Assembly: GCA_945899335.1 (NCBI GenBank)
Contig: CAMDIP010000046.1
Span: 1-8,690 of the forward strand
Reading direction: 5' to 3'
Origin: Bordetella parapertussis
GTDB taxonomy: Bacteria > Pseudomonadota > Gammaproteobacteria > Burkholderiales > Burkholderiaceae_C
Length of the DNA stretch: 8,690 bases
In this document: positions 1 to 7,940 of the stretch, piece by piece
How the letters are laid out: every line of letters begins with the position of its first letter
How positions within the stretch are numbered: position 1 is the first letter of the stretch
Translations under genes and position numbers: made by a program
The notes under the pieces: model-generated
What the model was told of the DNA's origin: nothing
The model's input: the letters and a program-made list of their open reading frames with translations, nothing else
Databases searched by the model: none

Positions 1-1860
1 CACCTTCCAAGCTGGGCGCGTTTCGCCCAAAGGACGAACCACGCCGTGAAAACTTTGCGCCCTGCCCTCGGTATTGATGAAAGTGCCTGCTGTCTCAGAG
101 AATGGAGAAACAGGCAACAGCACATCGCTGATAGCCATATTGGCTTTGAACGGCGACAAGGTAATGACCATGTCTTTGGTCGCCAAGGATTTCAGCGCTT
201 CATGCGCTTGGGCACAGTCGTCAGCGGGTTCGTTATTGAGCAAGACCATGGCTTTGACTTGAGGTGAATGCAGCATAGCTTGGGTATGCAAACCACCCTG
301 CAGCGGCAAAGCACAGGCGACTTGTGCGCCCACGGTGTTTGCAGCCTCACCCAAGAAACCCACGGTGGCAGCTGTTTGCTTGGCAAGCCAATTGGCCAGC
401 GTCAGCAAAGCAGAACAATGCACATGATGGGCAACCGCATTGCCCAACAAAATGGCTTTTCGTTCACCTGACAAGAGTGAAGAGGCAATGGCTATCGCAA
501 AGGGTGATTGCGCATTTCCAGTCAAAGGAGAAACAATGCCTGTGTGCTGAGCCACCACAGCAGCCACATCGGCCATGGCTTGCAGCCAATCCGAGGCTGG
601 CAACACCTGCATCTGCACCAAGGGCATAGCCCAATCTGGCGTTGTATCTGTCAATGCATGTAATTGAGCACCATGCCGAGCAGCATGACGCAGACGCAGT
701 GCCAACAAAGGCTGGTCTTTGCGAATATCACTGCCAATCACCCAAGCCCTTTGCAACTGAGAAAGAGATGCAACGCTGGTACCCAACCACCTGACATGAC
801 CGTCATGGTGAAAATCAGCTGAACGCAAACGCGAATCGATGTTGTCACTGCCCAAGCCACGCAGCAATTTACCAGCCAAATACAACTCTTCTAAGGTGCT
901 GTGTGGACTGGCCAAGCAAGCAATAGCAGAGGCGCCATGGTCAGCCTTGATGGCATGCAAACCATTGGCGACATATTCCAAAGCAACTTGCCAATCTACG
1001 GTTTGCCACTCGCCGCCTTGCTTGATCATGGGTTGCGTCAGGCGTTCAGGGCCGTTGAGCGCTTCATAGCTGTAGCGGTCGCGGTCGGCAATCCAGCACT
1101 CATTGACTTCTTCATTTTCAAACGGAACCACACGCAAAACCTGATGGTTTTTGACTTGCATGATCAGGTTGGCACCCGTGGCGTCGTGCGGACTGATGGA
1201 TTTGCGGCGTCCTAACTCCCAAGTGCGCGCTTGGTAGCGAAATGGTTTGCTGGTGAGAGCGCCGACAGGACAAATATCAATCATGTTGCCAGACAGTTCG
1301 GAATCGACTGTTTCACCGACAAAGGCTTCAATCTCGGAGTGCTCGCCGCGGTGCGACATGCCCAACTCCATGCTGCCTGCAATTTCTTGACCAAACCGTA
1401 CACAGCGTGTGCAATGGATACAGCGGCTCATCTCTTCCATGCTGATGAGAGGGCCGACATCTTTGTGGAACACCACACGCTTTTCTTCGTCGTAGCGGGA
1501 AGCACTGCCCCCATAACCCACAGCCAAGTCTTGCAATTGACACTCGCCACCTTGATCGCATATGGGGCAATCAAGCGGATGGTTGATAAGCAAAAACTCC
1601 ATGACCGACTTTTGTGCCTTGATGGCACGCTCAGATTTGGTGTGCACAACCATGCCCTGCGTCACAGGCGTTGCACAAGCTGGCATGGGCTTTGGTGCTT
1701 TTTCGATATCGACCAAACACATGCGGCAATTGGCCGCAATGCTGAGTTTCTTGTGATAACAAAAATGCGGAATGAAAGTGCCTGCTTGTTCGGCAGCCTG
1801 AATCACCACACTGCCTTCTGTGACTTGCACTGTCTTGCCGTCGATTTGAAGTTCAACCAT
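1..1860 (-). CDS. nuoG: NADH-quinone oxidoreductase subunit G (NuoG), 3' end outside the window
   Basis: Large iron-sulfur subunit of the complex I NADH module; it carries electrons from NuoE/NuoF towards NuoB. The frame is open without a stop from the ATG at 1860 to the window edge, giving 620 residues; the C-terminus is missing. An N-terminal ferredoxin-like domain holds the [2Fe-2S] N1b ligands C34, C45, C48 and C62. The His-Cys motif H94, C98, C101, C107 binds one [4Fe-4S] cluster, and C147, C150, C153 plus C197 bind the next. From about residue 215 the protein resembles the molybdopterin-oxidoreductase fold that is kept in NuoG without its cofactor. The four cysteines for the extra N7 cluster of E. 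coli and Thermus NuoG are absent: only C255 occurs between residues 198 and 270. The start lies 14 bases after the nuoF stop with only a weak AAAGAA-like ribosome site. Identity is near certain. Confidence 0.96.
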   Translation of the reverse strand, partial: MVELQIDGKTVQVTEGSVVIQAAEQAGTFIPHFCYHKKLSIAANCRMCLVDIEKAPKPMPACATPVTQGMVVHTKSERAIKAQKSVMEFLLINHPLDCPICDQGGECQLQDLAVGYGGSASRYDEEKRVVFHKDVGPLISMEEMSRCIHCTRCVRFGQEIAGSMELGMSHRGEHSEIEAFVGETVDSELSGNMIDICPVGALTSKPFRYQARTWELGRRKSISPHDATGANLIMQVKNHQVLRVVPFENEEVNECWIADRDRYSYEALNGPERLTQPMIKQGGEWQTVDWQVALEYVANGLHAIKADHGASAIACLASPHSTLEELYLAGKLLRGLGSDNIDSRLRSADFHHDGHVRWLGTSVASLSQLQRAWVIGSDIRKDQPLLALRLRHAARHGAQLHALTDTTPDWAMPLVQMQVLPASDWLQAMADVAAVVAQHTGIVSPLTGNAQSPFAIAIASSLLSGERKAILLGNAVAHHVHCSALLTLANWLAKQTAATVGFLGEAANTVGAQVACALPLQGGLHTQAMLHSPQVKAMVLLNNEPADDCAQAHEALKSLATKDMVITLSPFKANMAISDVLLPVSPFSETAGTFINTEGRAQSFHGVVRPLGETRPAWKV

Positions 1861-1874
1861 GTTCTTTGCCGCGC

Positions 1875-3227
1875 TTATGTGTACGCAGAGACCATGCAGG
1901 TCTTGTGCGTGATGTGGTGTTCAAATTCTGGGCGGAAGTGCTTGAGCATGCCGCGCACAGGCATGGCCGCAGCATCACCCAGCGCACAAATCGTTCTGCC
2001 CATGATGTTTTCAGCGACGCTGTCGAGCAAGTCCATGTCAGCGGCTTTGCCTTGACCGTTCTCTAAGCGATCAACAATGCGCCAGAGCCAACCTGTGCCT
2101 TCTCGGCAAGGAGTACATTGCCCGCAAGACTCGTGCATGTAAAACGCCGACAAACGCTGCAAACTCTTGACCATGCAGCGTGTGTCATCCATCACAATGA
2201 CCGCACCTGAACCGAGCATAGAGCCGGCCTTGGCAATCGCGTCATAGTCCATGGTGATGTCCATCATGATGGAAGCTGGCAACACAGGTGCAGAGGAACC
2301 GCCTGGAATCACAGCTTTGAGTTGTCTACCGCCACGCACACCACCCGCGAGTTCAAGCAGTTTTGCAAAAGAAGTGCCCATGGGGACTTCATAGTTACCG
2401 GGGTGCTCAACGTCGCCGCTGACAGAAAAAATCTTGGTCCCGCCGTTGTTGGGTTTGCCGCAGGCCAAGTAGGCAGTGCCACCATTGCGGATGATCCAAG
2501 GAACAGCAGCAAAAGTTTCGGTGTTGTTGATGGTGGTGGGTTTTCCATAAACACCAAAGCTCGCAGGGAAAGGTGGCTTGAAGCGAGGCTGGCCTTTTTT
2601 ACCTTCCAAGGACTCCAGCAAGGCGGTCTCTTCGCCGCAAATGTATGCGCCAAAACCGTGGGCTGCGTGCAACTGAAAATTGAATGGGCTGCCCATGATC
2701 TTGTCGCCCAAATAACCTGCTGCACGAGCCTCTTCCAAGGCTTCTTCAAACCGGTCATAGGTTTGAAAAATTTCACCATGGATGTAGTTGTAGCCTACCG
2801 AAATACCCATGGCATAAGCTGCAATGGCCATGCCCTCAATAACGATATGTGGATTGAACTCTAGGATGTCCCTGTCTTTGCAAGTGCCGGGCTCACCTTC
2901 GTCAGAATTACAGACAAGGTATTTTTGCCCTGGAAATTGACGCGGCATAAAGCTCCACTTCAAGCCAGTAGGGAAACCAGCCCCACCACGCCCACGCAAA
3001 CCTGATTCCTTCATGGTGGCAATGACTTGGTCCTGGGTCATACCCTCAGCACCGTGCATACCCAAAATGGTACGCAAAGCTTGGTAACCACCACGCGCTT
3101 CGTAATCTTTCAGGCGCCAGTTTTTACCATCCAAGCCAGCATAAATTTGGGGCTGTACATGTCTGCCATGGAAACAGGATTGCGCACCCGAAGACTGGAA
3201 TTGGGCCAAAACTTGATCTAAGTTCAT
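1875..3227 (-). CDS. nuoF: NADH-quinone oxidoreductase subunit F (NuoF), NADH- and FMN-binding
   Basis: This 450-residue subunit oxidises NADH through FMN on the cytoplasmic arm of complex I and passes electrons to its own [4Fe-4S] cluster N3. The glycine-rich nucleotide loop [13 protein letters not shown] lies at residues 79-91. The [14 protein letters not shown] segment at 196-209 belongs to the FMN/NADH site. The N3 ligands are C368, C371 and C374 in ESCGQCTPC, with the fourth at C414. Length matches the family (about 430-450). The start is well supported: AAGGAG sits five bases upstream, and the ATG shares four bases with the nuoE stop (ATGA), which implies translational coupling. There is no sign of damage. 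Confidence 0.98.
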   Translation of the reverse strand: MNLDQVLAQFQSSGAQSCFHGRHVQPQIYAGLDGKNWRLKDYEARGGYQALRTILGMHGAEGMTQDQVIATMKESGLRGRGGAGFPTGLKWSFMPRQFPGQKYLVCNSDEGEPGTCKDRDILEFNPHIVIEGMAIAAYAMGISVGYNYIHGEIFQTYDRFEEALEEARAAGYLGDKIMGSPFNFQLHAAHGFGAYICGEETALLESLEGKKGQPRFKPPFPASFGVYGKPTTINNTETFAAVPWIIRNGGTAYLACGKPNNGGTKIFSVSGDVEHPGNYEVPMGTSFAKLLELAGGVRGGRQLKAVIPGGSSAPVLPASIMMDITMDYDAIAKAGSMLGSGAVIVMDDTRCMVKSLQRLSAFYMHESCGQCTPCREGTGWLWRIVDRLENGQGKAADMDLLDSVAENIMGRTICALGDAAAMPVRGMLKHFRPEFEHHITHKTCMVSAYT

Positions 3228-3754
3228 GACGGCTCCTTCATAGCAGTACGCAAACCATCAATCATTTGATCAAGCTTGTCATCGGTCATAAAACTGCACA
3301 TGGATCGGTCATTGACCAGTAAAACGGGGGCATCAGCACAAGCGCCCATGCATTCCCCTGGCTGCAATGTGAACAAGCCATCGGTCGTGGTACCACCCAC
3401 TTCGACTTGAAGCTTTTCACACAAGTAATGAATCGCTTTTTGACCGCCTCGCAACTGACACGGTAAATTGGTGCATACATTGATTTTGTAGCGTCCCACG
3501 GGCTTCAAATTGAACATGTTGTAGAAGGTGCTGACCTCGTGGACAGCCATCACGGGCATGCCCAAATACTGCGCCACAGCTTTTTCGCCTTCAGGACTGA
3601 CGTGGCCATGGACTTGTTGCACGATAGACAAACACGCAATCACAGCAGACTGTTTTTGGTCTGCGGGGTATTTGGCAAGCTCTTTATCGAAACGCGCCAG
3701 CACCTCTGCAGAAAAAGTCTGGGGTTCAATGATGGGCATATGTCGGATGTTCAT
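3224..3754 (-). CDS. nuoE: NADH-quinone oxidoreductase subunit E (NuoE), [2Fe-2S] protein
   Basis: This 176-residue thioredoxin-fold subunit pairs with NuoF and carries the off-path [2Fe-2S] cluster N1a. The four ligands follow the family pattern C-x4-C-x35-C-x3-C at C94, C99, C135 and C139. The N-terminal half (about residues 15-80) is the helical region that packs on NuoF and includes the conserved [11 protein letters not shown] stretch. The ATG at 3754 overlaps the nuoD stop by four bases (ATGA) and has a GGTGAG ribosome-site candidate about eight bases upstream. An internal Met at residue 6 has no ribosome site, so the longer form is preferred. Both ends overlap neighbouring genes, fitting tightly coupled expression of the NADH module. 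Confidence 0.97.
   Translation of the reverse strand: MNIRHMPIIEPQTFSAEVLARFDKELAKYPADQKQSAVIACLSIVQQVHGHVSPEGEKAVAQYLGMPVMAVHEVSTFYNMFNLKPVGRYKINVCTNLPCQLRGGQKAIHYLCEKLQVEVGGTTTDGLFTLQPGECMGACADAPVLLVNDRSMCSFMTDDKLDQMIDGLRTAMKEPS
3233..3238 (-). promoter_or_regulatory. Ribosome binding site of nuoF
   Basis: AAGGAG on the minus strand, five bases before the nuoF ATG. It lies inside the last codons of nuoE, is the strongest Shine-Dalgarno match seen in the nuo genes of this window, and fixes the nuoF start. Confidence 0.8.
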
Positions 3755-5004
3755 CGGTCAATCTCACCAAACACGATATCCAAGGTGCCAATGATGGCCA
3801 CAGTATCTGAAATCATATGTCCACGCGTCATTTCATCCATGGCTGAGAGATGCGCAAACCCCGGGGCTCTGATTTTGAGACGGTAGGGTTTGTTGGCGCC
3901 ATCGCTGACCAGGTAAATACCAAACTCACCTTTGGGATGCTCTACCGCTGCATAAGCTTCGCCTTCGGGGACATGGAATCCTTCGGTAAAGAGTTTGAAA
4001 TGGTGGATCAACTCCTCCATGCTGGACTTCATGTCTTCGCGGCTAGGAGGTGCCACTTTGTGGTTGTCAGTGATGACAGGGCCGGGGTTGCTACGCAGCC
4101 ATTTCACACATTGCTGAATGATGTGATTGGATTGGCGCAACTCCTCGACGCGAATCAAATACCGGTCGTAGCAGTCACCGGTTTTGCCAACAGGGATATC
4201 AAAATCCATTTGGTCATACACATCGTAGGGTTGGTGTTTACGCAAATCCCAAGCAACGCCCGAGCCGCGCAACATAGGGCCGGTGAAACCTAGATTTTTG
4301 GCTCGCTCAGGAGTGACCACACCAATGCCCACGGTACGCTGCTTCCAAATACGGTTATCAGTCAATAAAGTTTCATACTCGTCAACGTATTTGGGAAAGC
4401 GTTTTGTAAAGTCTTCGATGAAATCAAGCAAAGAGCCCTGACGGTTTTCATTCAACTGCGCAATCGCTCTGGCATTTTTAATTTTATTGGCTTGGTACTG
4501 CGGCATGGCGTCGGGCAAATCGCGGTACACACCACCAGGTCGGAAATAGGCGGCATGCATGCGGGCACCAGAAACCGCTTCATACATGTCAAACAGGTCT
4601 TCACGCTCTCGGAAGCAGTAAATCAAAATATTCATTGCCCCGCAATCGAAACCATGCGCACCCAACCACATCAAATGGTTCAGCATGCGGGTGATTTCAG
4701 AGAACATGACGCGTATGTATTGAGCGCGGATAGGCACGTCCAAACCCATCAGCCTTTCTATCGCCAAGCAATACGCATGCTCATTGCACATCATCGACAC
4801 ATAGTCGAGCCTGTCCATATAGGGCAAAGCTTGAATATAGGTTTTACTTTCAGCCAATTTTTCGGTTGCACGGTGAAGCAAACCAATGTGCGGGTCAGCA
4901 CGCTGCACCACCTCGCCATCAAGTTCAAGCACCAAACGCAAAACACCATGGGCTGCGGGGTGCTGTGGCCCAAGGTTCAATGTGTAATTTTTAATATCAG
5001 CCAT
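3751..5004 (-). CDS. nuoD: NADH-quinone oxidoreductase subunit D (NuoD), 49 kDa-type quinone-site subunit
   Basis: This 417-residue subunit forms, with NuoB, the chamber where ubiquinone is reduced. It descends from the large subunit of [NiFe] hydrogenases but lacks the metal site. The N-terminal [21 protein letters not shown] stretch (first residue 11) contains H19. The [20 protein letters not shown] segment (61-80) contains Y68. The 49-residue spacing between H19 and Y68 equals that of the quinone-binding His and Tyr described in mitochondrial and Thermus homologues. The C-terminus ends in the family-typical FGEIDR. It is a separate gene, unlike the fused NuoCD of E. coli. It starts six bases after the nuoC stop; no strong ribosome site is visible, so coupling to nuoC translation is likely. 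Confidence 0.98.
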   Translation of the reverse strand: MADIKNYTLNLGPQHPAAHGVLRLVLELDGEVVQRADPHIGLLHRATEKLAESKTYIQALPYMDRLDYVSMMCNEHAYCLAIERLMGLDVPIRAQYIRVMFSEITRMLNHLMWLGAHGFDCGAMNILIYCFREREDLFDMYEAVSGARMHAAYFRPGGVYRDLPDAMPQYQANKIKNARAIAQLNENRQGSLLDFIEDFTKRFPKYVDEYETLLTDNRIWKQRTVGIGVVTPERAKNLGFTGPMLRGSGVAWDLRKHQPYDVYDQMDFDIPVGKTGDCYDRYLIRVEELRQSNHIIQQCVKWLRSNPGPVITDNHKVAPPSREDMKSSMEELIHHFKLFTEGFHVPEGEAYAAVEHPKGEFGIYLVSDGANKPYRLKIRAPGFAHLSAMDEMTRGHMISDTVAIIGTLDIVFGEIDR

Positions 5005-5010
5005 ATGCGA

Positions 5011-5628
5011 TCAGTGCAAACCGCCGTAGTTGTCTTCACGAACGATGCGAGGCGTGATCTCTCTGGGCTCTATGGTGACGGGTTGGTAAATCACACGCTT
5101 TTGCTCTGCGTCATAACGCATTTCGACATGACCAGACGTTGGGAAGTCTTTGCGGAAAGGGTGTCCAATGAAACCGTAGTCAGTGAGGATGCGGCGTAAA
5201 TCTAAATGCCCTTCAAACAAAATACCAAACAGGTCGAAAGCCTCACGTTCGTACCAATTGGCGCAATTCCATAACTCAGTGAGCGAGGGCAAAATTGGCA
5301 TGCTGTCGTCTGTCGCAAATACACGCAGACGCAAACGCCAATTGTGTGTCAATGACAGCAAATGGCTGGTCACTGCATACCGAGGAAATTCTGTAAACGC
5401 CGAGGGGGCACTGTTTTTGTAGTCAGAGTAATCGACGCCACATAAATCCAACAGTTGCTCAAAGGCCAAGTCGGCATGGTCACGCAGGGTCTGGGCAATT
5501 TCAAAATAGTCTTTGGCTGCAACCGTCATGGTGATTTCACCCAAAGCAAGCTTTAAATCCGGCGAGTGATGGGCAAACACTTTGCGTAAAGTGTCTTCAA
5601 GTTGGGTGATTGAAACAGTCAAAGCCAT
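5011..5628 (-). CDS. nuoC: NADH-quinone oxidoreductase subunit C (NuoC), 30 kDa-type
   Basis: This 205-residue peripheral subunit binds no cofactor and helps assemble and stabilise the NuoB-NuoD connecting module. The 30 kDa-subunit signature is clear at about residues 127-148 ([20 protein letters not shown]). It is followed by the conserved [17 protein letters not shown] block and by the VEMRYD stretch near 168-173. Length agrees with unfused proteobacterial NuoC. The ATG at 5628 follows the nuoB stop by six bases and precedes a typical N-terminus; the ribosome site is weak (GTGGAT upstream). The stop is a TGA six bases before the nuoD start, so nuoC and nuoD are neighbouring but unfused genes. 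Confidence 0.97.
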   Translation of the reverse strand: MALTVSITQLEDTLRKVFAHHSPDLKLALGEITMTVAAKDYFEIAQTLRDHADLAFEQLLDLCGVDYSDYKNSAPSAFTEFPRYAVTSHLLSLTHNWRLRLRVFATDDSMPILPSLTELWNCANWYEREAFDLFGILFEGHLDLRRILTDYGFIGHPFRKDFPTSGHVEMRYDAEQKRVIYQPVTIEPREITPRIVREDNYGGLH

Positions 5629-5634
5629 GGACTG

Positions 5635-6114
5635 CTATCCACGGGCAATGGTGTTTTCACGGCGAATCTTGTTTTGCAATTGCAAGATGCCGTATAGCAA
5701 AGCTTCAGCCGTGGGTGGGCAGCCCGGGACATACACATCGACGGGCACAATACGGTCGCAACCCCTGACCACAGAATAACTGTAGTGGTAATAGCCACCG
5801 CCATTGGCACAAGAACCCATTGAAAGCACCCACCGAGGCTCGCTCATTTGGTCGTAGACCTTACGCAATGCAGGCGCCATCTTGTTGCAAAGGGTGCCTG
5901 CAACAATCATCAAGTCGGATTGGCGAGGACTGGGACGAAACAACATGCCAAAACGATCGATGTCATAGCGGGCTGCACCTGCATGCATCATTTCAACGGC
6001 GCAACAAGCCAGACCAAAGGTCATAGGCCAAAGAGAGCCGGTCTTGGCCCAATTCACCACCGAGTCATACGAGGTGGTGATGAAGCCTTCAGAGAAAACG
6101 CCTTCAAGTGACAT
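5635..6114 (-). CDS. nuoB: NADH-quinone oxidoreductase subunit B (NuoB), cluster N2 subunit
   Basis: This 159-residue subunit holds [4Fe-4S] cluster N2, the last electron carrier before ubiquinone. The tandem cysteines C37-C38 in [10 protein letters not shown], plus C102 in [11 protein letters not shown] and C132 in [11 protein letters not shown], are the expected four ligands. The [20 protein letters not shown] segment (first residue 54) is also typical and contributes to the quinone chamber with NuoD. The length is complete for the short form of the family. The ATG at 6114 lies three bases beyond the nuoA stop codon, with GGGAAT as a modest ribosome-site candidate. No defects are seen. Confidence 0.98.
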   Translation of the reverse strand: MSLEGVFSEGFITTSYDSVVNWAKTGSLWPMTFGLACCAVEMMHAGAARYDIDRFGMLFRPSPRQSDLMIVAGTLCNKMAPALRKVYDQMSEPRWVLSMGSCANGGGYYHYSYSVVRGCDRIVPVDVYVPGCPPTAEALLYGILQLQNKIRRENTIARG

Positions 6115-6117
6115 AAG

Positions 6118-6477
6118 TTATTCCCAATCGAGAGCGCCTTTTTTCCATTCGTAGACAAAGCCCACGACAAGAATAGCCAGAAAAATCATCATCGCAACAA
6201 AACCTGTGGTTCCAATTTCTTTCAGCGATGCCGCCCATGGAAAAAGAAAAGCAATCTCTAAATCGAAAAGGATAAAAAGAATCGCCACCAAGTAGTAACG
6301 TACATCGAATTTACTTCGAGCGTCATCAAAGGCTTCAAATCCACATTCGTAAGGGGAATTTTTGGCTGCATCAGGTCGTTGGGGGCCAAGAAAATAGCCA
6401 ATAGCCTGCGGCGCTACGCCGACCAACAGGCCAACGAGGATGAATAACATGACTGGTAGATACTGCTCTAGACTCAT
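6118..6477 (-). CDS. nuoA: NADH-quinone oxidoreductase subunit A (NuoA), membrane subunit
   Basis: This 119-residue inner-membrane subunit is homologous to mitochondrial ND3. Three hydrophobic helices are visible at about residues 7-29, 61-81 and 91-109. The cytoplasmic loop between the first two carries the family motif [20 protein letters not shown], whose C45 matches the loop cysteine of ND3 that reports the active/deactive transition in mitochondria. The frame stays open upstream to a TTG at 6543, but the extra 22 residues are not family-like and would overlap the leader hairpin. The ATG at 6477 gives the usual [10 protein letters not shown] start, with a short GAG ribosome element six bases upstream. 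It is the first gene of the nuo operon. Confidence 0.97.
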   Translation of the reverse strand: MSLEQYLPVMLFILVGLLVGVAPQAIGYFLGPQRPDAAKNSPYECGFEAFDDARSKFDVRYYLVAILFILFDLEIAFLFPWAASLKEIGTTGFVAMMIFLAILVVGFVYEWKKGALDWE

Positions 6478-6492
6478 TTCAATCTCAGGTTG

Positions 6493-6507
6493 CAGCTTTG
6501 TAAGCTG
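6493..6507 (-). repeat. Second inverted repeat overlapping the leader hairpin
   Basis: CAGCTT and AAGCTG flank a three-base loop, making a 6-bp hairpin just upstream of the nuoA ribosome-site region. Its first four bases (CAGC in RNA sense, 6504-6507) are also the last four of the larger hairpin's 3' arm, so the two cannot both be fully formed. The tight loop makes it weaker than the larger hairpin. Function is unknown and it may be chance. Confidence 0.4.
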
Positions 6508-6533
6508 GATTGACAAAAATGTCTGAATCCAGC
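6504..6533 (-). repeat. Bulged inverted repeat (hairpin) in the nuoA leader
   Basis: Eight bases, GCTGGATT on the minus strand (6526-6533), are perfectly complementary to AATCCAGC (6504-6511). Inside them GACA and TGTC add four more pairs around a TTTT loop, with a two-base CA bulge (6524-6525) on the 5' side. The hairpin begins 18 bases after the end of tRNA-Leu and ends 26 bases before the nuoA ATG. No T-tract follows in the direction of transcription, so it is not a normal intrinsic terminator. It may be a processing or 5'-stabilising structure, or an operator; the pairing is seen but the role is inferred. Confidence 0.6.
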
Positions 6534-6551
6534 ATGACAACAAGCTGATGA

Positions 6552-6636
6552 TGGTGCCGTCGGCGAGACTCGAACTCGCACAGCTTTCGCCACTACCCCC
6601 TCAAGATAGCGTGTCTACCAATTTCACCACGACGGC
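6552..6636 (-). tRNA. tRNA-Leu (anticodon GAG)
   Basis: An 85-base class II tRNA with encoded CCA. The acceptor stem GCCGTCG pairs with CGACGGC, followed by discriminator A, as expected for leucine. A GTG/CAC D-stem encloses a GG-containing D-loop. The anticodon stem CTATC/GGTAG encloses TTGAGGG, giving anticodon GAG (6600-6602), which reads CUC and CUU. The long variable arm has a TGGC/GCTG stem with a GAAA loop. The T-stem GCGAG/CTCGC holds the canonical TTCGAGT loop. It lies between secG and nuoA on the same strand as both, so it may be cut from a transcript continuing into the nuo operon. Confidence 0.97.
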
Positions 6637-6753
6637 GTGACTGATTTTTAATCCGCCCCACCGCTTTCGCGACGGGCTCTAAAAGCCGATTATCTTAACC
6701 CGAAACAGGTCTTTTTCCCCTGTGACAGGTATGAATATCCATTGGAGAAAAAA
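6637..6753. other. Non-coding spacer between secG and tRNA-Leu
   Basis: 117 bases without a gene. It holds the possible -10 element, a pair of ACAGGT direct repeats (6705-6710 and 6725-6730, plus-strand reading) 20 bases apart, and a small GGCT-CTAAA-AGCC inverted repeat near 6675-6687. A run of six T on the minus strand directly follows the secG stop, but no stable stem precedes it. No convincing intrinsic terminator is visible. Confidence 0.6.
6689..6694 (-). promoter_or_regulatory. Possible -10 element for tRNA-Leu and the nuo operon
   Basis: GATAAT on the minus strand, five of six bases matching the sigma-70 -10 consensus, sits 52 bases before the tRNA 5' end in the secG-tRNA spacer. It is followed at once by CGGC, the GC-rich kind of discriminator often found in growth-rate-controlled stable RNA promoters. 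No convincing -35 hexamer lies 16-18 bases upstream, so this is only a candidate. It is the best promoter-like sequence I could find between secG and nuoA. Confidence 0.25.
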
Positions 6754-7173
6754 TCATTTCCCTGGGATTTGAGACGCAGGAGAACCGTTGGCTGCAGGCG
6801 CAGGCACAGAACTTGGGGCTGAGGGACTGGGAACTGGGGATGGCGATACAGCACCAGGGACTTGGTCAGCTGCCGTGGGGAGCGTAACTGGCTGAGCACG
6901 CTCTAACACGCTACCCTCGGAGGTGGGTGCGGTACGCAAATTACCAAAATACGCTTGCGCCAAAGTACACACAAAAAATACCGCAGCCAATACGGCTGTG
7001 GTGCGTGAAAGAAAATTGGCACCGCCACTGGCGCCAAACAAACTGCCTGATGTGCCGCTGCCAAAAGCTGCACCCATGTCCGCGCCCTTGCCGTGTTGAA
7101 CCAGAATCAAACCTATCATGCCTAGCGCAGACAAAATTTGAACAACCATTAACAAGTTCAGTAGTGTGCTCAT
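6754..7173 (-). CDS. secG: Preprotein translocase subunit SecG
   Basis: This 139-residue inner-membrane protein is the small accessory subunit of the SecYEG channel and assists SecA-driven export. Two membrane helices (about residues 3-25 and 57-76) flank the conserved loop with LVQHGKGADMGAAFGSGTSG (first residue 24) and the following SLFGASG and NFLSRTTA elements. After about residue 85 the protein is a low-complexity tail rich in proline, alanine and serine, making it longer than E. coli SecG (110 residues). The ATG at 7173 is chosen because GGAG lies five bases upstream; a TTG one codon earlier would leave too short a spacing. It follows tpiA by 16 bases, so the two probably share a transcript. 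Confidence 0.95.
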   Translation of the reverse strand: MSTLLNLLMVVQILSALGMIGLILVQHGKGADMGAAFGSGTSGSLFGASGGANFLSRTTAVLAAVFFVCTLAQAYFGNLRTAPTSEGSVLERAQPVTLPTAADQVPGAVSPSPVPSPSAPSSVPAPAANGSPASQIPGK

Positions 7174-7178
7174 CAAAA

Positions 7179-7182
7179 CTCC
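7179..7182 (-). promoter_or_regulatory. Ribosome binding site of secG
   Basis: GGAG on the minus strand within the 16-base tpiA-secG gap, five bases from the ATG at 7173. Its position favours this ATG over the adjacent upstream TTG. Confidence 0.7.
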
Positions 7183-7189
7183 AAATCAG

Positions 7190-7936
7190 TTACTGCGATG
7201 CTGCAGCCACAATCGATAAAAAATCTGCCGCTTTAAGGGAAGCGCCACCCACCAAACCGCCGTCAATATCCTGTTGAGACAACAAGCTTGCAGCGTTTGA
7301 TGCATTCATACTGCCACCATACAAAATAGCAATCTTGTCAGCATGCTCAGAGGCCGCTGCCAATTGGTGCCTCAGCATGGCATGAACTTCTTGGGCTTGC
7401 TCTGGCGTAGCTGTTTTACCCGTGCCAATGGCCCACACCGGCTCGTAGGCCACCATAATTTCGCTGATGCAGTGCCCATTGGTATGAATCACAGCAGCCA
7501 ACTGGCGCTTGACGGCCTCAGCGGTTTGTCCAGCTTCTCGCTGGGCAAGTGTTTCACCCACACAAACGATGGGAGTTATGCCAGCAGACAAAGCACGTTG
7601 AGCTTTAAGGGCGACAACTTCATCGGTTTCACCATGGTACTGACGGCGCTCAGAATGCCCTACCAGCGCATAGCGAACACCAAAGTCCCGCAACATGGTG
7701 GCAGACACCTCACCGGTGAAAGCGCCGATATCAGAGGAAGAAACGTCCTGCGCACCCCAAAGCAAGGGGCTCGAAGTACACAGATGTTGCACCTGCGCCA
7801 AGTAAGGCGCAGGCACACAAACCGCTGCTTGGCAAGAACTTGAAGCCAAGCCTGCATTGATGGCGGTCAACAGATCATGGTTGGCAGCCAAGCTGCCATT
7901 CATTTTCCAATTGCCCACAATCAATTTACGCATCAT
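7190..7936 (-). CDS. tpiA: Triosephosphate isomerase
   Basis: This 248-residue cytoplasmic TIM-barrel enzyme interconverts dihydroxyacetone phosphate and glyceraldehyde 3-phosphate in glycolysis and gluconeogenesis. Active-site residues are all present: N9 and K11 in VGNWKMNG, the electrophile H94 in ALVGHSERR, and the catalytic base E165 in [13 protein letters not shown] (163-175), which also holds the start of the flexible loop. The phosphate-binding ILYGGSM (204-210) and GGLVGGASL (226-234) stretches are intact. Length is normal. Two ATGs are adjacent (7936 and 7933); AAGAG upstream suits the first slightly better, but the second would cost only one residue. It begins four bases after the pnp stop, which suggests co-transcription with pnp. 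Confidence 0.98.
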   Translation of the reverse strand: MMRKLIVGNWKMNGSLAANHDLLTAINAGLASSSCQAAVCVPAPYLAQVQHLCTSSPLLWGAQDVSSSDIGAFTGEVSATMLRDFGVRYALVGHSERRQYHGETDEVVALKAQRALSAGITPIVCVGETLAQREAGQTAEAVKRQLAAVIHTNGHCISEIMVAYEPVWAIGTGKTATPEQAQEVHAMLRHQLAAASEHADKIAILYGGSMNASNAASLLSQQDIDGGLVGGASLKAADFLSIVAAASQ

Positions 7937-7940
7937 GGCT

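Noticed and set aside
1231..2055. Plus-strand open frame of 274 codons
   Set aside because: It lies antisense to the nuoG 5' end and the nuoF 3' end, both with intact catalytic motifs. Its translation shows no recognisable domain, so it is a shadow of codon bias.
2322..2864. Plus-strand open frame of 180 codons
   Set aside because: It is antisense to the NADH/FMN-binding core of nuoF and its composition is that of a reverse-strand shadow.
4492..5199. Plus-strand open frame of 235 codons
   Set aside because: It is entirely antisense to nuoD and nuoC, has no family resemblance, and there is no room for its own promoter.
6510..6515. TTGACA on the plus strand as a -35 promoter element
   Set aside because: No -10-like hexamer lies 16-18 bases downstream, there is no plus-strand gene to drive, and the bases are explained by the inverted repeat.
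6478..6543. Longer NuoA starting at a TTG at 6543
   Set aside because: The added 22 residues do not look like NuoA, they overlap the leader inverted repeat, and the ATG at 6477 gives the usual family N-terminus.
6747..6757. T-run after the secG stop as an intrinsic terminator
   Set aside because: The preceding TCCCAGGGA can form only about three pairs around a three-base loop, too weak for a terminator stem.
7174..7176. TTG start one codon upstream of the secG ATG
   Set aside because: The GGAG ribosome site would be only two bases away, while the ATG at 7173 has a normal spacing of five.
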